Position numbers and translations under genes: made by a program. Under the pieces are notes generated by a model. That model had not been told where the DNA came from. It ran no database searches and was given only the letters and a program-made list of their open reading frames with translations. 64,000 bases of DNA from Bifiguratus adelaidae (taxonomy: Eukaryota; Mucoromycota; Endogonomycetes; Endogonales), in assembly GCA_002261195.1 (NCBI GenBank), contig MVBO01000017.1, forward strand, positions 1-64,000. The letters are read 5' to 3'. This document shows positions 22,117 to 35,118 of this stretch, piece by piece (position 1 is the stretch's first letter; the number at the start of each line of letters is the position of its first letter).

Positions 22117-24175
22117 TTATCTGTTGAGGTTGTTAAGTCGCTGCGAGTCCTTTTGCAAGGAGGCCAAGGCTTGGTTCGGATTCCATCCTGGTGCTTGGGA
22201 GAAATTGCTGTGAAAGGCGGTCGTATCATGCATTGGCATAGATGTGGGTGAGGGTGAATGCATGTCTTCTGCATGATGGCCAAAGAGTGTGCTGGCGCCA
22301 TTTCGGACCGGTTTGGGTTGCTGTACCTCTGGCCAGACGCTGCTTGATGCTTGATGCTTCAATGGCAAAAAGCCATAATCATCATTATCATCAGTCATGA
22401 GCGGTGTCGAGACATCTTCTCGAATCATGCTGTCGATGCGGTTACTTCCTTTGAGCACGGGTTGTCCAATGTCCTCTTTAACCGGAAGATGCTGCTCAGG
22501 TGGGCTGAAATGCGGAATTCTCAGGGGCAAGTCATCCCATGCATTTCGAAACCCCTTCTTGACCTTTTCTTTCGCAGCCTTGGCCAACTCATGGCTGTCT
22601 TGTTGCCATACACGGGTTGCGGGAGCAGATCCTTTCGATGCTTGGATCTCCCAGGGAAAGATGGGGTTGACGTTGCTTTTGCCCCATTCATCTGGATTAT
22701 AAACTGGAGGACGTGGCAAATCCTCGTGTACAGGTGGAGTCGGAGACCGTGGGCTAAGTAACGGATGAGGCTGAATCTGCTGAATCGTTTCATGAGCGAT
22801 AGCAGTGGGCGGCGGAGGAGTAGAGGTAGAACTTCTGTCGCCAACCGAGATGACGGGATCAATAGACAATCGGTCTGACGACACTTGAGGATTTTGCCTT
22901 GGTTCCACAAAGTGCAAGTGTGTGCGATGGTGATTTCGAGGCTGCGAATGTTCGCCTCGCTTTGTTTCAGCTGGTGGGACAGAGAGGGTAGTGAGATTTT
23001 CGAACGAAACTTGCTTCTTTATACGCGACCGCTCACTCTTTTCGATAGAGCTCTCTATGCGAAGTATACCTTTTGTTGGTCGACTGTGGGGAGAATGAAG
23101 GCGAGTGCGCCCCAAATTGGATGCAAGCACTTCCATGACTCCACCAGATACTGAGGGTGTTCGGATTGTGGGAACGTCCCATGCGTTACGAAACTTGCCG
23201 AATGTAAGATTCGAAGCTTGTGGGCCGTTACTTGGTTGATATTGCTGGTAATTCAACACATTGGCCGGCGCAAGCTGTAATTAAGTGAGCCGCTATTCTT
23301 CTATGTATTTATGTCAATCGTAACCGACCTCTCCGAAACTTTGTCTCCATACTTTCCACCATTTTGACACCATGCCTTCATATCCCCCGTCATCAGCAGC
23401 CGCATCGGATGTCGGACGGGGTGAAAACCATGGCTTGTCGGCCCCAATAAAGTGAATGACTTTGATGTTCTTTCGATACCGATGGAAGGCAGGTCGGTAG
23501 CTGATATTGACATGAGAAAAGGGGCTCCGTTAACAGGGAGATCGCTTACCTGTACACTGCGTTCGGTGTGGCATTGTAAGTAAAGGGTATCCGATGATCA
23601 GAGGTCGAAGTAGACCAATTGGAAAAGAAGGCGTTCAGTAGGCCTTGATCCGCCCCTGCATTTCCCCGTGAGATTATGCTCCACGATTGCAGACACTCAC
23701 CATCAAATGATCCGTCTGAGCTGGCGAAGTTGACCAAGGCTTCAAAAGTCTCGGTAGAGGGGCGAGCAACAAAGACCCCCGAGTTGAAGTTGTCTGGCCA
23801 ACCAGCATCAGCACACGCCGACAACTCTTCGCGCTCAAACAAGTCATCAATGTTGCACAGTGGCAACGTATCGGCGTCCAAGTAGACAACCTTTGTATAT
23901 TGCGTCTGCTTCCATATCTGAAGCTTTGTAAACGTTATGCCGAGTTCTGGTCTCCCCAGCAGCTGCAAGTTAGGGTCATTGCCGCTGTCAATAGCGTCCA
24001 CCACAATGACGTCGTCAAAGGCGCGTCGTAGAAAAGTGCTCACTGGCGGAGAGATGTCCCGCGTCACAAGCACTGCAATCCGCTTGGTCGTGTTGTGATC
24101 ACGTAGCGCGTTCGCCAGCACGAGCGCACCTGGCGCATACCGATCCGACGTCAGTAGTGTGATGAAAGCCTCCAT
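22117..24175 (-). CDS. Glycogenin
   Basis: Self-glucosylating initiator of glycogen synthesis (GT8). Exons 23701-24175, 23550-23655, 23329-23500 and 22117-23274. The start is the Met at 24175 (MEAFITLLTSDRYAPGALVL); an in-frame upstream extension looks non-coding. Domain marks: KVVYLDADTLPLCNIDDLF with the DxD metal site, DAGWPDNFNSGVFVARPS, GADQGLLNAFF and KVIHFIGADKPW. The long C-terminal region is disordered and contains two FRNAWD motifs (about 23176-23193 and 22534-22551), a motif of fungal glycogenins thought to contact glycogen synthase. It is about 635 residues, longer than animal glycogenin as usual in fungi. Confidence 0.94.
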
Positions 24176-24415
24176 AGCAACCAGCAGGCCAATTTCATTG
24201 TCAGGGGGCCCCGATAACAGCCAACCACACATGTGACACCATCTGCCAACGAAGGGCTGTGGGCCACGCGGGCGGGATTGTGCCACAGATCGTTCGTCGA
24301 TAAAACGACCCCCACTTGGGAATAGACGCTTCCTTTCTTTCTCTCGTGGTGGAGCTTATCTCTCATATATGCTCCAGGTGTTTGAGAGTTTTAACGTTGC
24401 CTTCACACTGTCAGG

Positions 24416-26340
24416 ATGGTGAGAAGCGGATATCTTCACGAAAGTATGGATGGTCAGGGCAGAAAGTTGTCCTTGACCCAGGTGTCTGAAAGTGCAGCAG
24501 ACGAGAGTATCAATGAAGGTTATCTAGAGATGCGTCAGAGGGATACGAATGGAACACATCAAGGGGCTTATTATCCTTCGGGTCCCAGTGTAGATCCTCA
24601 GGATTATCGACGGGGCCCTGGCGAGAGCAGATGGCATTATTACGGTCGTCGATTGTTTGCAAAGCGACCTGTAGAGTCGCTGGTCAAAGAAGCTCAGGAT
24701 GCAGGTATGAACCAAACATTGAAAATATGGGATCTGGTAAGTTTTGAGTTCTGCGCACAGACGAAAATTTGATGTCGGATGTAGCTCGCCATAGGTATCG
24801 GTGCCATCATTGGCAATGGCATTTTCGTGCTCTCTGGCCATGCTGCAGGCGTTGTGAGTAGCGACTGAGCGTTAAAAGAGTCTTCCAGCTGACACTGCAT
24901 AATTCAGAATTCTGGCCCGGGCATTGTCCTTTCGTTTATGATTGCGGGTCTCACTGCTTTTCTAGCTGCCTTGTCGTACTCGGAGATGGCTTCCATGATC
25001 CCAGTGGCTGGGTCCACGTACACGTATGTCTATGCCACCATGGGGGAGTTTATTGCATGGACAATTGGCTGGGATCTCATCCTGGAGTACATGGTCGGAG
25101 CGGCGGTAGGTGGTTTTTCTCGCTTGTTTCAGCTCCGTTGCTCATTTTGTCGTTGGCAAGACTGTCGCCGTTGGATTTTCCGGATATCTCGTATCATTTT
25201 TTTCCTTGTGTGGAGTTAAGCTTGGGGAATCCTGGACAGCACCACCTCTCAATTTCACCGAAAGCAACGGTACCTCACAATTTCATCGTAACGAAGGTGC
25301 TTACTTCAATGTCCCCGGCTTCATCATCATCCTTGCAATCACTTTTCTCTTGACCATTGGCGTCCGAGAGTCCGCGTATGTCAATAATGTTATTGTTTTC
25401 ATCAAAATCGTCGTCATTCTCTTCTTTGTATTCGGCTGCGCCAAATTTGTCGACTCGGCTCATAATCTCACACCTTTCATTCCTCCTGCAACGAACGATT
25501 GGCATTTCTACGGAGCTGGAGGTGTTTTCGCAGGAGCCACAAAAGTGTTTTATGCCTATGTTGGCTTTGACGCCGTGTCTACCGCAGCTCAAGAAACGCA
25601 ACGCCCAGGAAGGAATTTACCGATTGGTATCATTGGTTCGCTCACTATCTGTGCAGTATTGTATATCATTGCGGCGGTTGTCATGGTGGGCGTGGTGAAC
25701 TATGTCAAACTCGCAAACGATCCGGTACCCGTGTTGACGGCCGTACTGTCTACGAAGCAGCAGTGGTTGGCCGTGCTGGTCTCAATTGGCGCGATGGCCG
25801 CCTTGGCATCTGTGATGCTGACTCTATTGCTCGCTCAACCACGTATCTTTTACTCCATGGGACGGGATGGGCTCTTCCCGAAACAAATTGGAAAGATCCA
25901 TCCCAAATTCAAAACACCATACATACCCACCATCATCTCTGGTGCCTTTGCCGCTATCCTTGGGGGAACCTTGCCTGTTGATTTGTTAGGCAACATGACA
26001 TCTGCAGGAACTCTGCTGGCTTACTTCTTAGTCCACGTTGGTATCATTGTATTGCGATTTACTCGACCGGACATTGACAGGAGGTTCAAAATACCCGGCG
26101 ATTATTGCAACCTTTGGCTCATTGTACCCATTCTGGGCATGATCACCTCTATCCTCTTGATTTGCACAGCCGAAACAACCACGATCTGGCGTGTGGTCAT
26201 TTGGTAAGTCCTATCATTTCTCCGGCTCATGTAGCTGAACTTCTTCTAGGTGTGGTATTGGTTGGATTCTGTACTTTACTTATGGATTCTGGCATTCGCG
26301 ACTAAACAATTCTCCTGAAGAAGCCATCTTTCCTGATTAA
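24416..26340 (+). CDS. Cationic amino acid transporter (APC superfamily)
   Basis: Plasma-membrane or vacuolar amino acid permease of the CAT-like branch, not the usual fungal YAT family. Exons 24416-24736, 24785-24853, 24908-25105, 25161-26203 and 26250-26340. A hydrophilic N-terminus of about 95 residues leads to TM1 (LAIGIGAIIGNGIFVLSG, substrate-binding GxG), then about a dozen membrane segments. CAT hallmarks are MIPVAGSTYTYVYATMGE, GWDLILEYMVGAA|TVAVGFSGY, FYAYVGFDAVSTAAQETQ and QPRIFYSMGRDGLFP. The intron after 25105 uses the AG of GGCAAG at 25160 rather than the nearer TTTCAG, because only that keeps the family sequence. Confidence 0.9.
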
Positions 26341-26467
26341 GCGGCGCATTCGGTTATTTGCGCATAGGTTTATCTATTGTACCATATAGTATTATTACGC
26401 AAACGATGTTAATGCATTCAATGCGCCGTTTTATTCCAATAGGAAGGGTACTCAGTACACGAAATGT

Positions 26468-28439
26468 TTAGGTTTTATAGCCGCAGACAATGCTATTACC
26501 CGATGTTTGGCACACGGTGCCGGGTCCGCATGCACCAGCGACCCAGGCGCCATTGTTGCAAATCTGGTAATTAGGAGAGGAGTTGGGGGCTGTGCAGACG
26601 TAGACCCCTTGGTTGGAGGCGGTGCAAGCGCCAGCCGTAGAAGTAGGGGTGGAGGTTGTGGAAGTGGAAGTGATTGTGCTTGATGTGGTGGTCGTAGTAG
26701 GCGTAGCAGTGGTAGTGGTGGTAGTAGAGGACGTGGTAGTAGTGGTAGATGCCTTGGTAGTAGTGGTAGAAGCAGCAGACGTACCGGTGCAAGCGATGCC
26801 TTGAGTCCAAGGAGCGCCAGAGCTACCAGGTACATTGCCTTGAGTCCAGTATTGAGCGGTCCATACGTAACCGTTGTAAGTGACTTGCTGTCCGCCGGTG
26901 TAAGCAGTAGCAGAGTTCCAGGGAGCGGCAGAGCAGCCACTACCGCCTCCAGAGCTGGAAGGAGTGCCGATGGGAGTAGGGGCAGTGTTGCCAGAGAGGA
27001 TAGCGGCAGCGACAGCCAAAAGCTCACCGTTGTCTTCCTCAACTGACCAGGTGAATGTACCAGCAAGACCTTGCTGTTGAGCATAGTTCACCTTGACACT
27101 AATGGATGCGGGATCGTCATACGAGATGAAATCCTTGGTAGAGGGGTTGTAGAGCCATGGGGTTTGGCTGACGGGATCAACGGTGCGGATCCAAGGAGAG
27201 GCAGCGGTAGTGGGAGAGGTCAAGACACCTTGGGAGCGGAGGTGGGACCAGCGCCAAATGCCACTGTCAGAGCTAGAATCGGAAGAGCAGTCTAAGAACA
27301 CATCAATGTTAATTGATGTCGAAGAAAATCAAGCATGAGAATACGCACAAGCATCAGTCCATGGACCGTCCAAGGAATCACCAGCAGGAGCAACGGTAGA
27401 CGCAGGATTGTATTGTCCGGTTGGTGTGGAGGTGACTTGCAAAGTTTGAGAACGACCATAGAAAGCCAATCCACCGGCAATCTTGGAGGCGGGAACCCCG
27501 GCAGATATCCAGTTTTGAATACCATTGACAAAGCTGGACGCGAATCCGTGTCCAGGTTGGAAGTTGAAGGGAGCGTTAGGACCGCTTGTGGTATTCCAGG
27601 CGCCGTTGATATCGTAGGTCATGATATTGAAGCGATCAACGACCTTTGCGAAAGCGGAAACATCGGACATCTTGCCGCTAGGGACATCAAAAGTCTGGAT
27701 ATTAACAGCCAAGGTGATTTCCTTCGCACCAGTGCCGAAGGTGGAGTCAAGAGTAGATCGAAGTTCCTGCAAGAGGAGGAGAAAGTTATTGGCATCGTTT
27801 GCCAAGTTAACCTGGTTACAGCCAGCGCCTTGACGACCAGGGTATTCCCAATCGATATCCACACCATCGGTTCCATATTGTTGGATAAAGTTGACGTTCC
27901 ATTTAACCCAGGCGGTACGACCAGATGCGGTGGAGAAAGCGGTACTGAAGGTTTGAGCGCCAGACCAGCCTCCTATAGAGACAAGGACCTTGGTTCCAGC
28001 GGCATGGGCAAGGGAAATCAATTTGGGCAAACCATATCTATAGTCAAAGTCAGCAACCTGTTTGATGAAACAATTGCCATTACTCACTGAACGCTGGGAT
28101 CGAGCACACCTGAGTCGGCCCAGACAGGAAGGTTACCGCCCTGGTTGGTCATCAAAGCAAAAGCTATGCGTACAAAGTCAGTTATCACACCCACTCGAGC
28201 TTAAGATGACATACCATAGTTGATGTGGGTATACTTTGTAAAGTCGATTTGAGATGGCAAGTAGTTACCGTAAAGCCAATTGGGAAAGTACCCGGTCTAG
28301 TCAAGCGGTCAGCAACGATGGTGACAACTCGGCAGTTATCTCTCACATTGACTTTGTTTGCAGCTTCAACCTTAGCTGTAAGCGAAAGTGCCACTGCCGC
28401 AAGTGCAGCGGCGCCTTTGAAGAATGACGATCCAAGCAT
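26468..28439 (-). CDS. Secreted GH18 chitinase with CBM5/12 and CBM19
   Basis: Extracellular chitinase. Exons 28347-28439, 28215-28296, 28088-28163, 27349-28037 and 26468-27291. The signal peptide (MLGSSFFKGAAALAAVALSL...KVEAA) is followed by the GH18 barrel: TGYFPNWLYG, KVLVSIGGWSGAQTF, and the catalytic loop DGVDIDWEYPG with the DxxDxDxE glutamate, then FNIMTYDING and AGTFTWSVEEDNGEL. After the barrel come a CBM5/12 module (AAPWNSATAYTGGQQVTYNG), a long Thr/Ser mucin-like linker and a cysteine-rich CBM19 (QGVYVCTAPNSSPNYQICNNGAWV). A TATA box lies about 45 bp upstream. The architecture suggests wall-bound or secreted chitin remodelling. Confidence 0.94.
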
Positions 28440-30428
28440 ATTTCTTGTGATTGCACTAAAGGTCAGCTGCAAACCGTGCACTCTTTATATCCGTCGGTTC
28501 GTGTACCGAGATTCCAGAAAAAGCACCAATCATCGGATTCCGTTGTCTTTTAGCGACGAGGTCATGTGAATATGTGATGGCTGTTTTGACCCCCCTTGGC
28601 GTGCGAAGCAGCGTGGAACAAGGCAAGGGAAAATGTGAGACAAGATCCATTGCTTACCTAAGGGGTCCAAAAACGCCCAAAAGGGCCTTTTTGAGGCAGG
28701 CGTTCATTATTGCATTGCCCCAAAAAGGAAATGAATGGTCAGGACGCGTGCGATTATCACGTAAGGCTGAAACCGATTATCATGAATTCACGCGGTACGT
28801 CCGCAACACCGTTTCAGGAGGCAATTTGGAAGTTTGTTTGCGAATTACGTCCGTGACTATCTTCCCTGTCTGTCATTTGCACGTTGAGATTTGTTACCGG
28901 GGGAGATCTCAACGTCCGGTTTTCCAGAGATGGATCAAACAGGTAACGTGTCAAGAAGGCGCATTTTGAGCATTTCGGCGTTTTGTGTACCTTGCCTATC
29001 AGAGAGTCGATAGCACCCAATATGTGGATGTTGGATGGTCACACTTTCTTCTACCTTCAACATGTGTCATTTGACCAGATAAGTGGACGGGTTTAAGGCC
29101 TTTATCGTCTAGACTTGAACATCTTTGTGCAACTATCAGTAAAAAGACAAATAAATTGGTTGTGCGGTGTATAATCGCCGCCAGGGGCACATCTGCCTGT
29201 AATTAGCATTGAAACAAAGACTTGCGCACGCACTGACTGCGGCTAGAGACACGTGAACTCCTGAAGATAAAGTGCGGGCGAGCTCGCCACAGGTACAAGC
29301 TAGATTATCGATGCTTATCCTGGCAGGCGGGCCGAAACCATGTAGGTATTCTTGGCTGCTCGAAGTATTCGATAGCAACTTGAACCAGAGGTTCCAGACA
29401 GTTCGCTCTAGAGTGGGATCGCATTGATGGCATTGTCTTGCTCTATTTTTGCTCCAGATCATCCATCTAGGGTACTTGTCCGATCCAGAGACTGAATCTT
29501 GGGATGATTGCTCGCATCAGCATCTGTTATCAGCAACTGGGCTTAAGCCATTGTGGCTGTCTATGGCCATGTGATTTGCTTTCCTGGTTCTTCGCATGAT
29601 GCCATCAGCGGTCGTCCAAAACCGGGCAACCTCTCTCCACTATGGACCGGAATCTGCTTTGCCAATGATATGATATTATGCTTAATACAGGATAGGTAAA
29701 TCTCTAGATTTTGATATTTTGCATTTTCCCCCCTTTATTATGAGATACCGCATGCTACCTTGTTTACGGCCGCCATGGTATCTGTTCTGTTTGAGCCGCC
29801 TGGTCTTTGAAGAACACCCTCTGACGCAATCTCGTTGAAGCCCTACATACTTATCTCTGAGCCATCGCCCGCGCCGCTCTAATACAGTCATTGTATCGAG
29901 CCTGAACTGGTATTAGGTTCAGTAACGGTATGACGCTGCTGTAGACCATTATGAACAGATTACAGGTGTATCACAATTCTAAACGGTCTAACCATAAGGT
30001 AGCGAGCAAAATAAAACACTTATAAGGCTTGCGCGTTGACTCAAAGTATAAAGGGGAAAATGGATGCAACAATGATCACCGGCGAATCAAGCGTTCCAAT
30101 TGCTTTACAGCGGCACACGCTACAAGCATTGCATCGCCAAATGCCGCGAAGAGCCGTAAGAATACTCTCCACATGTCTTGCTATCTACACACCATGCTAA
30201 ATAGACTAGCCAGTATCAGAGTATGCCACAATCGCTTTATCCACTGCGATCAGCTAAAGTTGTTTTGAGCGCTAAACAATGAAAGCTAAAATTTCCTGGA
30301 CTACCAGCAAGGGATGCAACTCGCAGCCTAGACTTCCCACACACCTATGCTAGATAGTCCTTGAACGTATATACAACAACACAGCGCAGAGTCGGCTCTT
30401 TGTCTGCAACATTCGCCGATGCGCACAC
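28440..30428. other. Two-kilobase gene-free divergent intergenic region
   Basis: The longest gene-free stretch in the window, between the chitinase (minus) and the PHO80-like cyclin (plus). No ORF in it has intron-supported continuity or family resemblance, and I see no tRNA. It holds an imperfect 10-bp inverted repeat with an A4 loop at 28669-28692 and AT-rich patches near 29700. It probably carries promoter elements for both flanking genes. Confidence 0.55.
28483..28489 (-). promoter_or_regulatory. TATA box of chitinase gene
   Basis: TATAAAG on the minus strand about 45 bp upstream of the chitinase start codon, with no competing gene on that side for 2 kb. Confidence 0.5.
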
Positions 30429-31178
30429 ATGGACGAAGCATCGCTGTTCGATATTGGGATCACTTCCGTGCAGGAAACCATTAAAGCGCTTGCAATCTTT
30501 CTAGAGCAGGTGACTGCCTTGAACGATACACTACACCATCCACAACATATTCCGAAACACCAACCGAGTCCATCCGCTCCATCACACGAAGACGTACATA
30601 CTCCCAAAAGGCACTCTAGTCACCCATCCAATCATGCGCCTTCCGTTGCCTACACGCGCTTTCACGCTCGCTCCGTACCCACCATATCCATACAAGCTTA
30701 CCTCACACGCATCCTGAAGTATTGTCCATGCAACAATGAGGTATTCCTATCACTTTTGGTGTATTTCAATCGCATGACGGAAAGGAACGGTAGTTTTGTC
30801 GTGGATTCCTACAATGTCCATCGTTTGATCATCTCTGGAGTCATGGTCAGTGCAAAGTTCTTTTCAGATGTATTCTTTACGAACTCGCGGTATGCAAAGG
30901 TAAGCAAAGACAAATGATATTTTGCACTCGACTGACCGACACCGTGTCTACAGGTCGGTGGACTACCCGTTGGCGAATTGAACACGCTGGAGGTGGAATT
31001 TCTCGCCTTGAACGATTTCAGCTTATACATCTCTGTCCCCGAACTGCAAGCCTGGGGAGATTTAATCTTTCAACTACGAAAGTCACCATCTGAACTGCGT
31101 GAACACCTAGCTAGAGACGGCGCATCCTTCCCTCTTATCGTCGGCGACCTAAAAGCGTCGACAACGGCGATTCCCTAG
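30429..31178 (+). CDS. PHO80/PCL-type cyclin
   Basis: Regulatory subunit for a Pho85-type cyclin-dependent kinase. Exons 30429-30899 and 30954-31178, about 230 residues. The cyclin fold is recognisable: VPTISIQAYLTRILKYCPCN, VFLSLLVYFNRMTERNG, NVHRLIISGVMVSAKFFSDVFFTNSRYAKVGGL and LNTLEVEFLALNDFSLYIS, the signature of the PHO80 family. A His/Pro/Ser-rich insert (about residues 35-80) separates the N-terminal helix from the cyclin box. Phosphate sensing or polarity roles are possible; the sequence does not decide. Confidence 0.92.
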
Positions 31179-31428
31179 GCCGAAAAGCCAACGATACCAG
31201 AACCTTCACACGATCCCAATGATTTGACATCCACCCATAGAACATATTCATCGACCCATTCATCCTCACCCGTACCATCCGTTTCGACATTTTCCTCTAT
31301 GCAGAGCTCATTGCAACCATAGAAAACAATGATCAATGACGCCGCCGCTGTAAGATATAAATAGAGTGGACAAAAGACAAGACATGCCACAGAGCCATCA
31401 ACAGGGAATTTGCACTGTATCTTTTATC

Positions 31429-31993
31429 ATGTCTGCTTTAACTTCACTCCTCTCGACATTGCCAGAGGGTAACTTGCCGAAATGGCTCTTGTTCGTAGCG
31501 TCCCTTGGCATCTTCAACTCTGTGCAAAACTTTGTGACGGATGCGCTCTCTAAACGAGTCTATGCTGCCAAACCGGCCGAAGGTAGGGATCAACATCTCG
31601 GCAGCAACCAAACTCATCCTACTTAGTGACGCCTTTGGCTGGACGCATGTTTGCCACCTGGACCATGTCTGTCTCCATGATCCGCATTTACGCTGCCTTC
31701 CACATCAACGAACGCGTGTACGTCCGCAGCACAGGTGAAAAGCCTGTTTCTCACCTTTTGATCTAGCATGTATCATTTGGCCATTGGCACGTACAGTATC
31801 GCCTTGATGCATTATCTCTTGGAGCTCTTGGTGTTTAGAACCTGCAAGTTCAATGGACCGTTCCTGTCTCCCTTCATTGTAGCTAGTAAGTCTCATGGAC
31901 CCTGCTCGGTTGATCTGGGATGTCTGATCTGTTGTTCTAGCGACCTCGTTGGGATGGATGTTTAGTCAATATGACTTTTATGTGAAGGCTTGA
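31429..31993 (+). CDS. ERG28: Ergosterol biosynthesis scaffold Erg28
   Basis: ER membrane protein that tethers the C-4 demethylation enzymes (Erg25-26-27). Exons 31429-31582, 31627-31717, 31767-31885 and 31941-31993 give about 138 residues. LPKWLLFVASLGIFNSVQNF, VTPLAGRMFATWTMSVSMIR, IYAAFHINERV, LLELLVFRTCKFNGPFLSP and SLGWMFSQYDFYV match the family, with four hydrophobic segments. The second donor is GTACGT within the RVM codons. It sits apart from the other sterol gene here, ERG5 at 56.4 kb. Confidence 0.94.
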
Positions 31994-32145
31994 GCTTGTT
32001 GCCTGCTCGGCCAGATACCCTTGTCATCGTAGCAACCAGTCCTACTGATGTCTACAGATTAGACCAAAACAAAAGGATACCTGGTTGATAGACCTAACGT
32101 GTATCTTCTATTGTCAAAATTTCTATTTTTCCAGACATGGGTCGT

Positions 32146-35118
32146 CTATAACTCCCATACGCCCACTACGCTACCCAACCACGTCCCGGTGGTCCAATTA
32201 GGTAGCACCTCTTTCACGCGCTGTAGAACACGAACACCGCCAATCAAGCGTTCATCTCCATGGGCTGCAAATCCTTCCTTATCCATCGCCGTGAACTCCG
32301 CTCGAAGCTTATAGGTAGCCGGATCGGCGTCATCGGGGACTCGGATGGCCAAATCGAGCTGCCAATCCTGTGATCCATAGCCATTGACGTTTCGGACGAC
32401 GTAATGCGATGTGTAATTCAAGGGCTCTTCATTGCCAATCGACCAGTCCAGCACATGCGCATCAAAGGAAATGACGGTCCAGGTGTATGACGGGACATGA
32501 CACGCGACGGTAAAAGAACGTTGACGGGTGATGGGATCATAGGTGATGTTGCGTGCTTCGACGTGGGGTAACGGAAAGTCAAAGTATGGTGCGAGTGAGC
32601 CGGTAGAGGCCGCAATGTGTTTGTCGTTGGTTTCTTGGCGAATGTACGGACCAGCGTCAATACGGTAGGAACTAAGGAAAGCACTGAAAGGGTAGACAGA
32701 GTCCCAGTCAGTGTTGCTGGTCTCGTGAACGCGATGTTCGGCGGGTTGCCCAAGGGCTTCTTCGAGCTTGGGGATGATGGGCGTGAAGAAGGGGCCTTGA
32801 TCCGCTTCGGCAATGTACACATGCGCCTCGCCCGACGTCATGTTCTTCATGTGCTGCACGAAAACTCGCTTGGGATGGAGATAGTCGAATGGATAAAAGT
32901 AACTGCCTTCACCGCCAAGTATGACCACGGCAACAATGGCAAGCACTTGTAGACCAGCGAAAAAGAGGACAAAGTTTCGAAGACCGCGTTGCCCGAAACG
33001 TTGAGCAAAGGCTACCAGAGCAGGACAAATCATGTAAGTGACCATGCCGTAAATGACAGAGACGATGTTGTCGGTTGGCGCCGGACCCATTCGGCCGGTC
33101 AGAGGGACGAAGATGTCTACCAAGGCGCAGGTATAATCTGTGTAGAGCAGTGCTAGTGGGAATACGGAGGCAACGTATCCCAAGAGGTATACTCTCTTGG
33201 TGAAAACACGTCGGTCGCCTTTGAGATAGTCCTTTGACCTGCTATATCTATTGAACAAGGCAACTGCTTCATTGACACCGACTGCCACCAAGAGGATGAA
33301 GAGGTATAACCAGCTGACGTAGGAGGATGCAAGCTCCAATCGCGTCACAAGGACGGTCAGGATAGCCCATGTCAGCATCGTGGACACGAACGCGCCGTAT
33401 TCGGGATTGGGATGATGTGGTACGGGAGCAAGACTGAGGACGTATTGCACAGCAAGAGAAGAAGCGATCGCCGCGGGGCCATATATCATCGCTCCAAACC
33501 ATTCCTGACGAAAGTAGCTCATTGGTCGATTTAAAACACCAGTGAGCAAGAATGCGACGGCATTGGGCGCAACGAGCGAGACAACGATCGAGACAATGAC
33601 AGCCAACGTCGAGAAGATGTATGCGACGAGATGATGAGTGCGAGAACGGTATGGTGGGGCGTTGCATTGTGTGTTGAAAATGTACAAAAAGACGGCGAAA
33701 GCAACCGCTGCCGTCCCCAGTTGGATCAATCTCGCAGTATTCCAACTGTAGACAATGAACACCAAGCCTACGACAGGGTGTTATGTTAAGTGTTGAGGTG
33801 CGGCAATGTACATACCAAAAACGTCGAAGTAGACCACGTCGCTCGCCTTCTCTATTGGTATACCCAATTCCACATCGCCAATCAGATGACGCACCAGCGC
33901 AAGAGTATTCTCACCCATATGCTGAATCGCCCCGACAGCGATCGAAGCTGATTTGTCCAAATCTGTATGGTATACATACGAGTTCTTGTACAAAGCCATA
34001 TCCAAGCCGGTCAAGTTCGCGTACAAGACGAATTGACGAAAGTCGGTATCGGACATGATTAGGCCGGTGAGAAAGACATCATTCGCCATAACGGCACCAT
34101 GTGGGTAAGGAACATGTCGGTAAGCATCAATCATTTCACGAGAGTTGGCCTGGAACAGGATCTCTCGTCCTGTGGTGCCGCACGCTTCCAAATTGATGAC
34201 GGAGCGAATGCTGTCCTTGAGCTCGTGTGTTGTGATGAATGCATGAGACGCATCTTGAAGTGTCTCTTCAGCACCGTTGAACACTAAAAGGAATGCGAGC
34301 AAGGTCAATAAGTATACCATAGCCCATGGCGGCCACAATCGGAGACTTACGAAATACCACTGCATTCTTTTTGCCATCCCAGTTCTCCTGCACTAGCACA
34401 CGAATGATCTCAAGCATGACAGCTACACCTGCAGCATCGTCCGCCGCTCCAGGGGATCCTAAAGTGGTATCGAAATGGGAATTGAGGAGAACTGCATCCT
34501 TTGAGCACGAGGGGTGATTGTCGGAGCAGGAGAGACGAACAATGACATTGGTGATGTCGGTGTACAACTTGAGTACCACTAACAAAGATATTAGGCATGA
34601 ACTTGGTCAACAGCAAGAACAGGCAACTTACTGTGATCCATAATGTCAAATCGATGGCTGCCACTCTTTCGCTGCACCCATATGTCGAATTTCGGCCCTC
34701 CCTCCGTCTTTTCTGCCAATCGTTTGTAGGTGCTCAACTGCTGCAAAATGTAGTCTGCAGATTGCTTCTCTTCCAAAGTACCCACAATGCGATAGCCAAG
34801 ATCATCGGCTAGCCACTTGATTGTCTCCATAGCCTTGTACTCTGAGAAGACGGGCAGCTGCGTCACCGGATCAACCGCATCGACTGGCATTGGCTTTGGG
34901 AGGTCATAGTGGAATGAGACGCCAATGAAAACAGCAGACGCAAACAAGCCAAGTACCAAGAGAATGGACCACAAGGACGCCGTTTCCCCTAAAGACCCTT
35001 CTCTGTCAAAGCGTTTGTTCTTCCCCTGACTATTGGCTGATGTCATGTTCCCTGAATCTGCAGAGAGCACATTCCCAGAGGTTTGCTTCCCTCTAAACGT
35101 CAACTCTGCGCTCGTCAT
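32146..35118 (-). CDS. M28-family membrane metallopeptidase (Pff1/FXNA-like)
   Basis: Multi-pass vacuolar or ER zinc peptidase. Exons 34632-35118, 34351-34578, 33816-34283 and 32146-33767. The first ATG is at 35118 (MTSAELTFRGKQ). An N-terminal membrane helix (LWSILLVLGLFASAVFIGV) precedes the luminal M28 domain with zinc ligands and catalytic residues in LLNSHFDTTLGSPGAADDAAG, LFNGAEE, VINLEACGTTG and YVYHTDLD. A membrane region with about eight helices (33767 down to about 32950) and a beta-rich C-terminal luminal domain follow. Length (about 930 residues) fits the fungal vacuolar membrane protease family. The physiological substrate is unknown. Confidence 0.92.

Noticed and set aside
25106-25132. 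A 27-nt intron ending at TTTCAG in the amino acid transporter.
   Set aside because: Too short and breaks the frame; the AG at 25160 restores the family sequence TVAVGFSGY.
26613-26804. Val-rich plus-strand repeat ORF opposite the chitinase.
   Set aside because: Antisense of the Thr-rich linker of the chitinase; not a separate gene or a CRISPR-like repeat.
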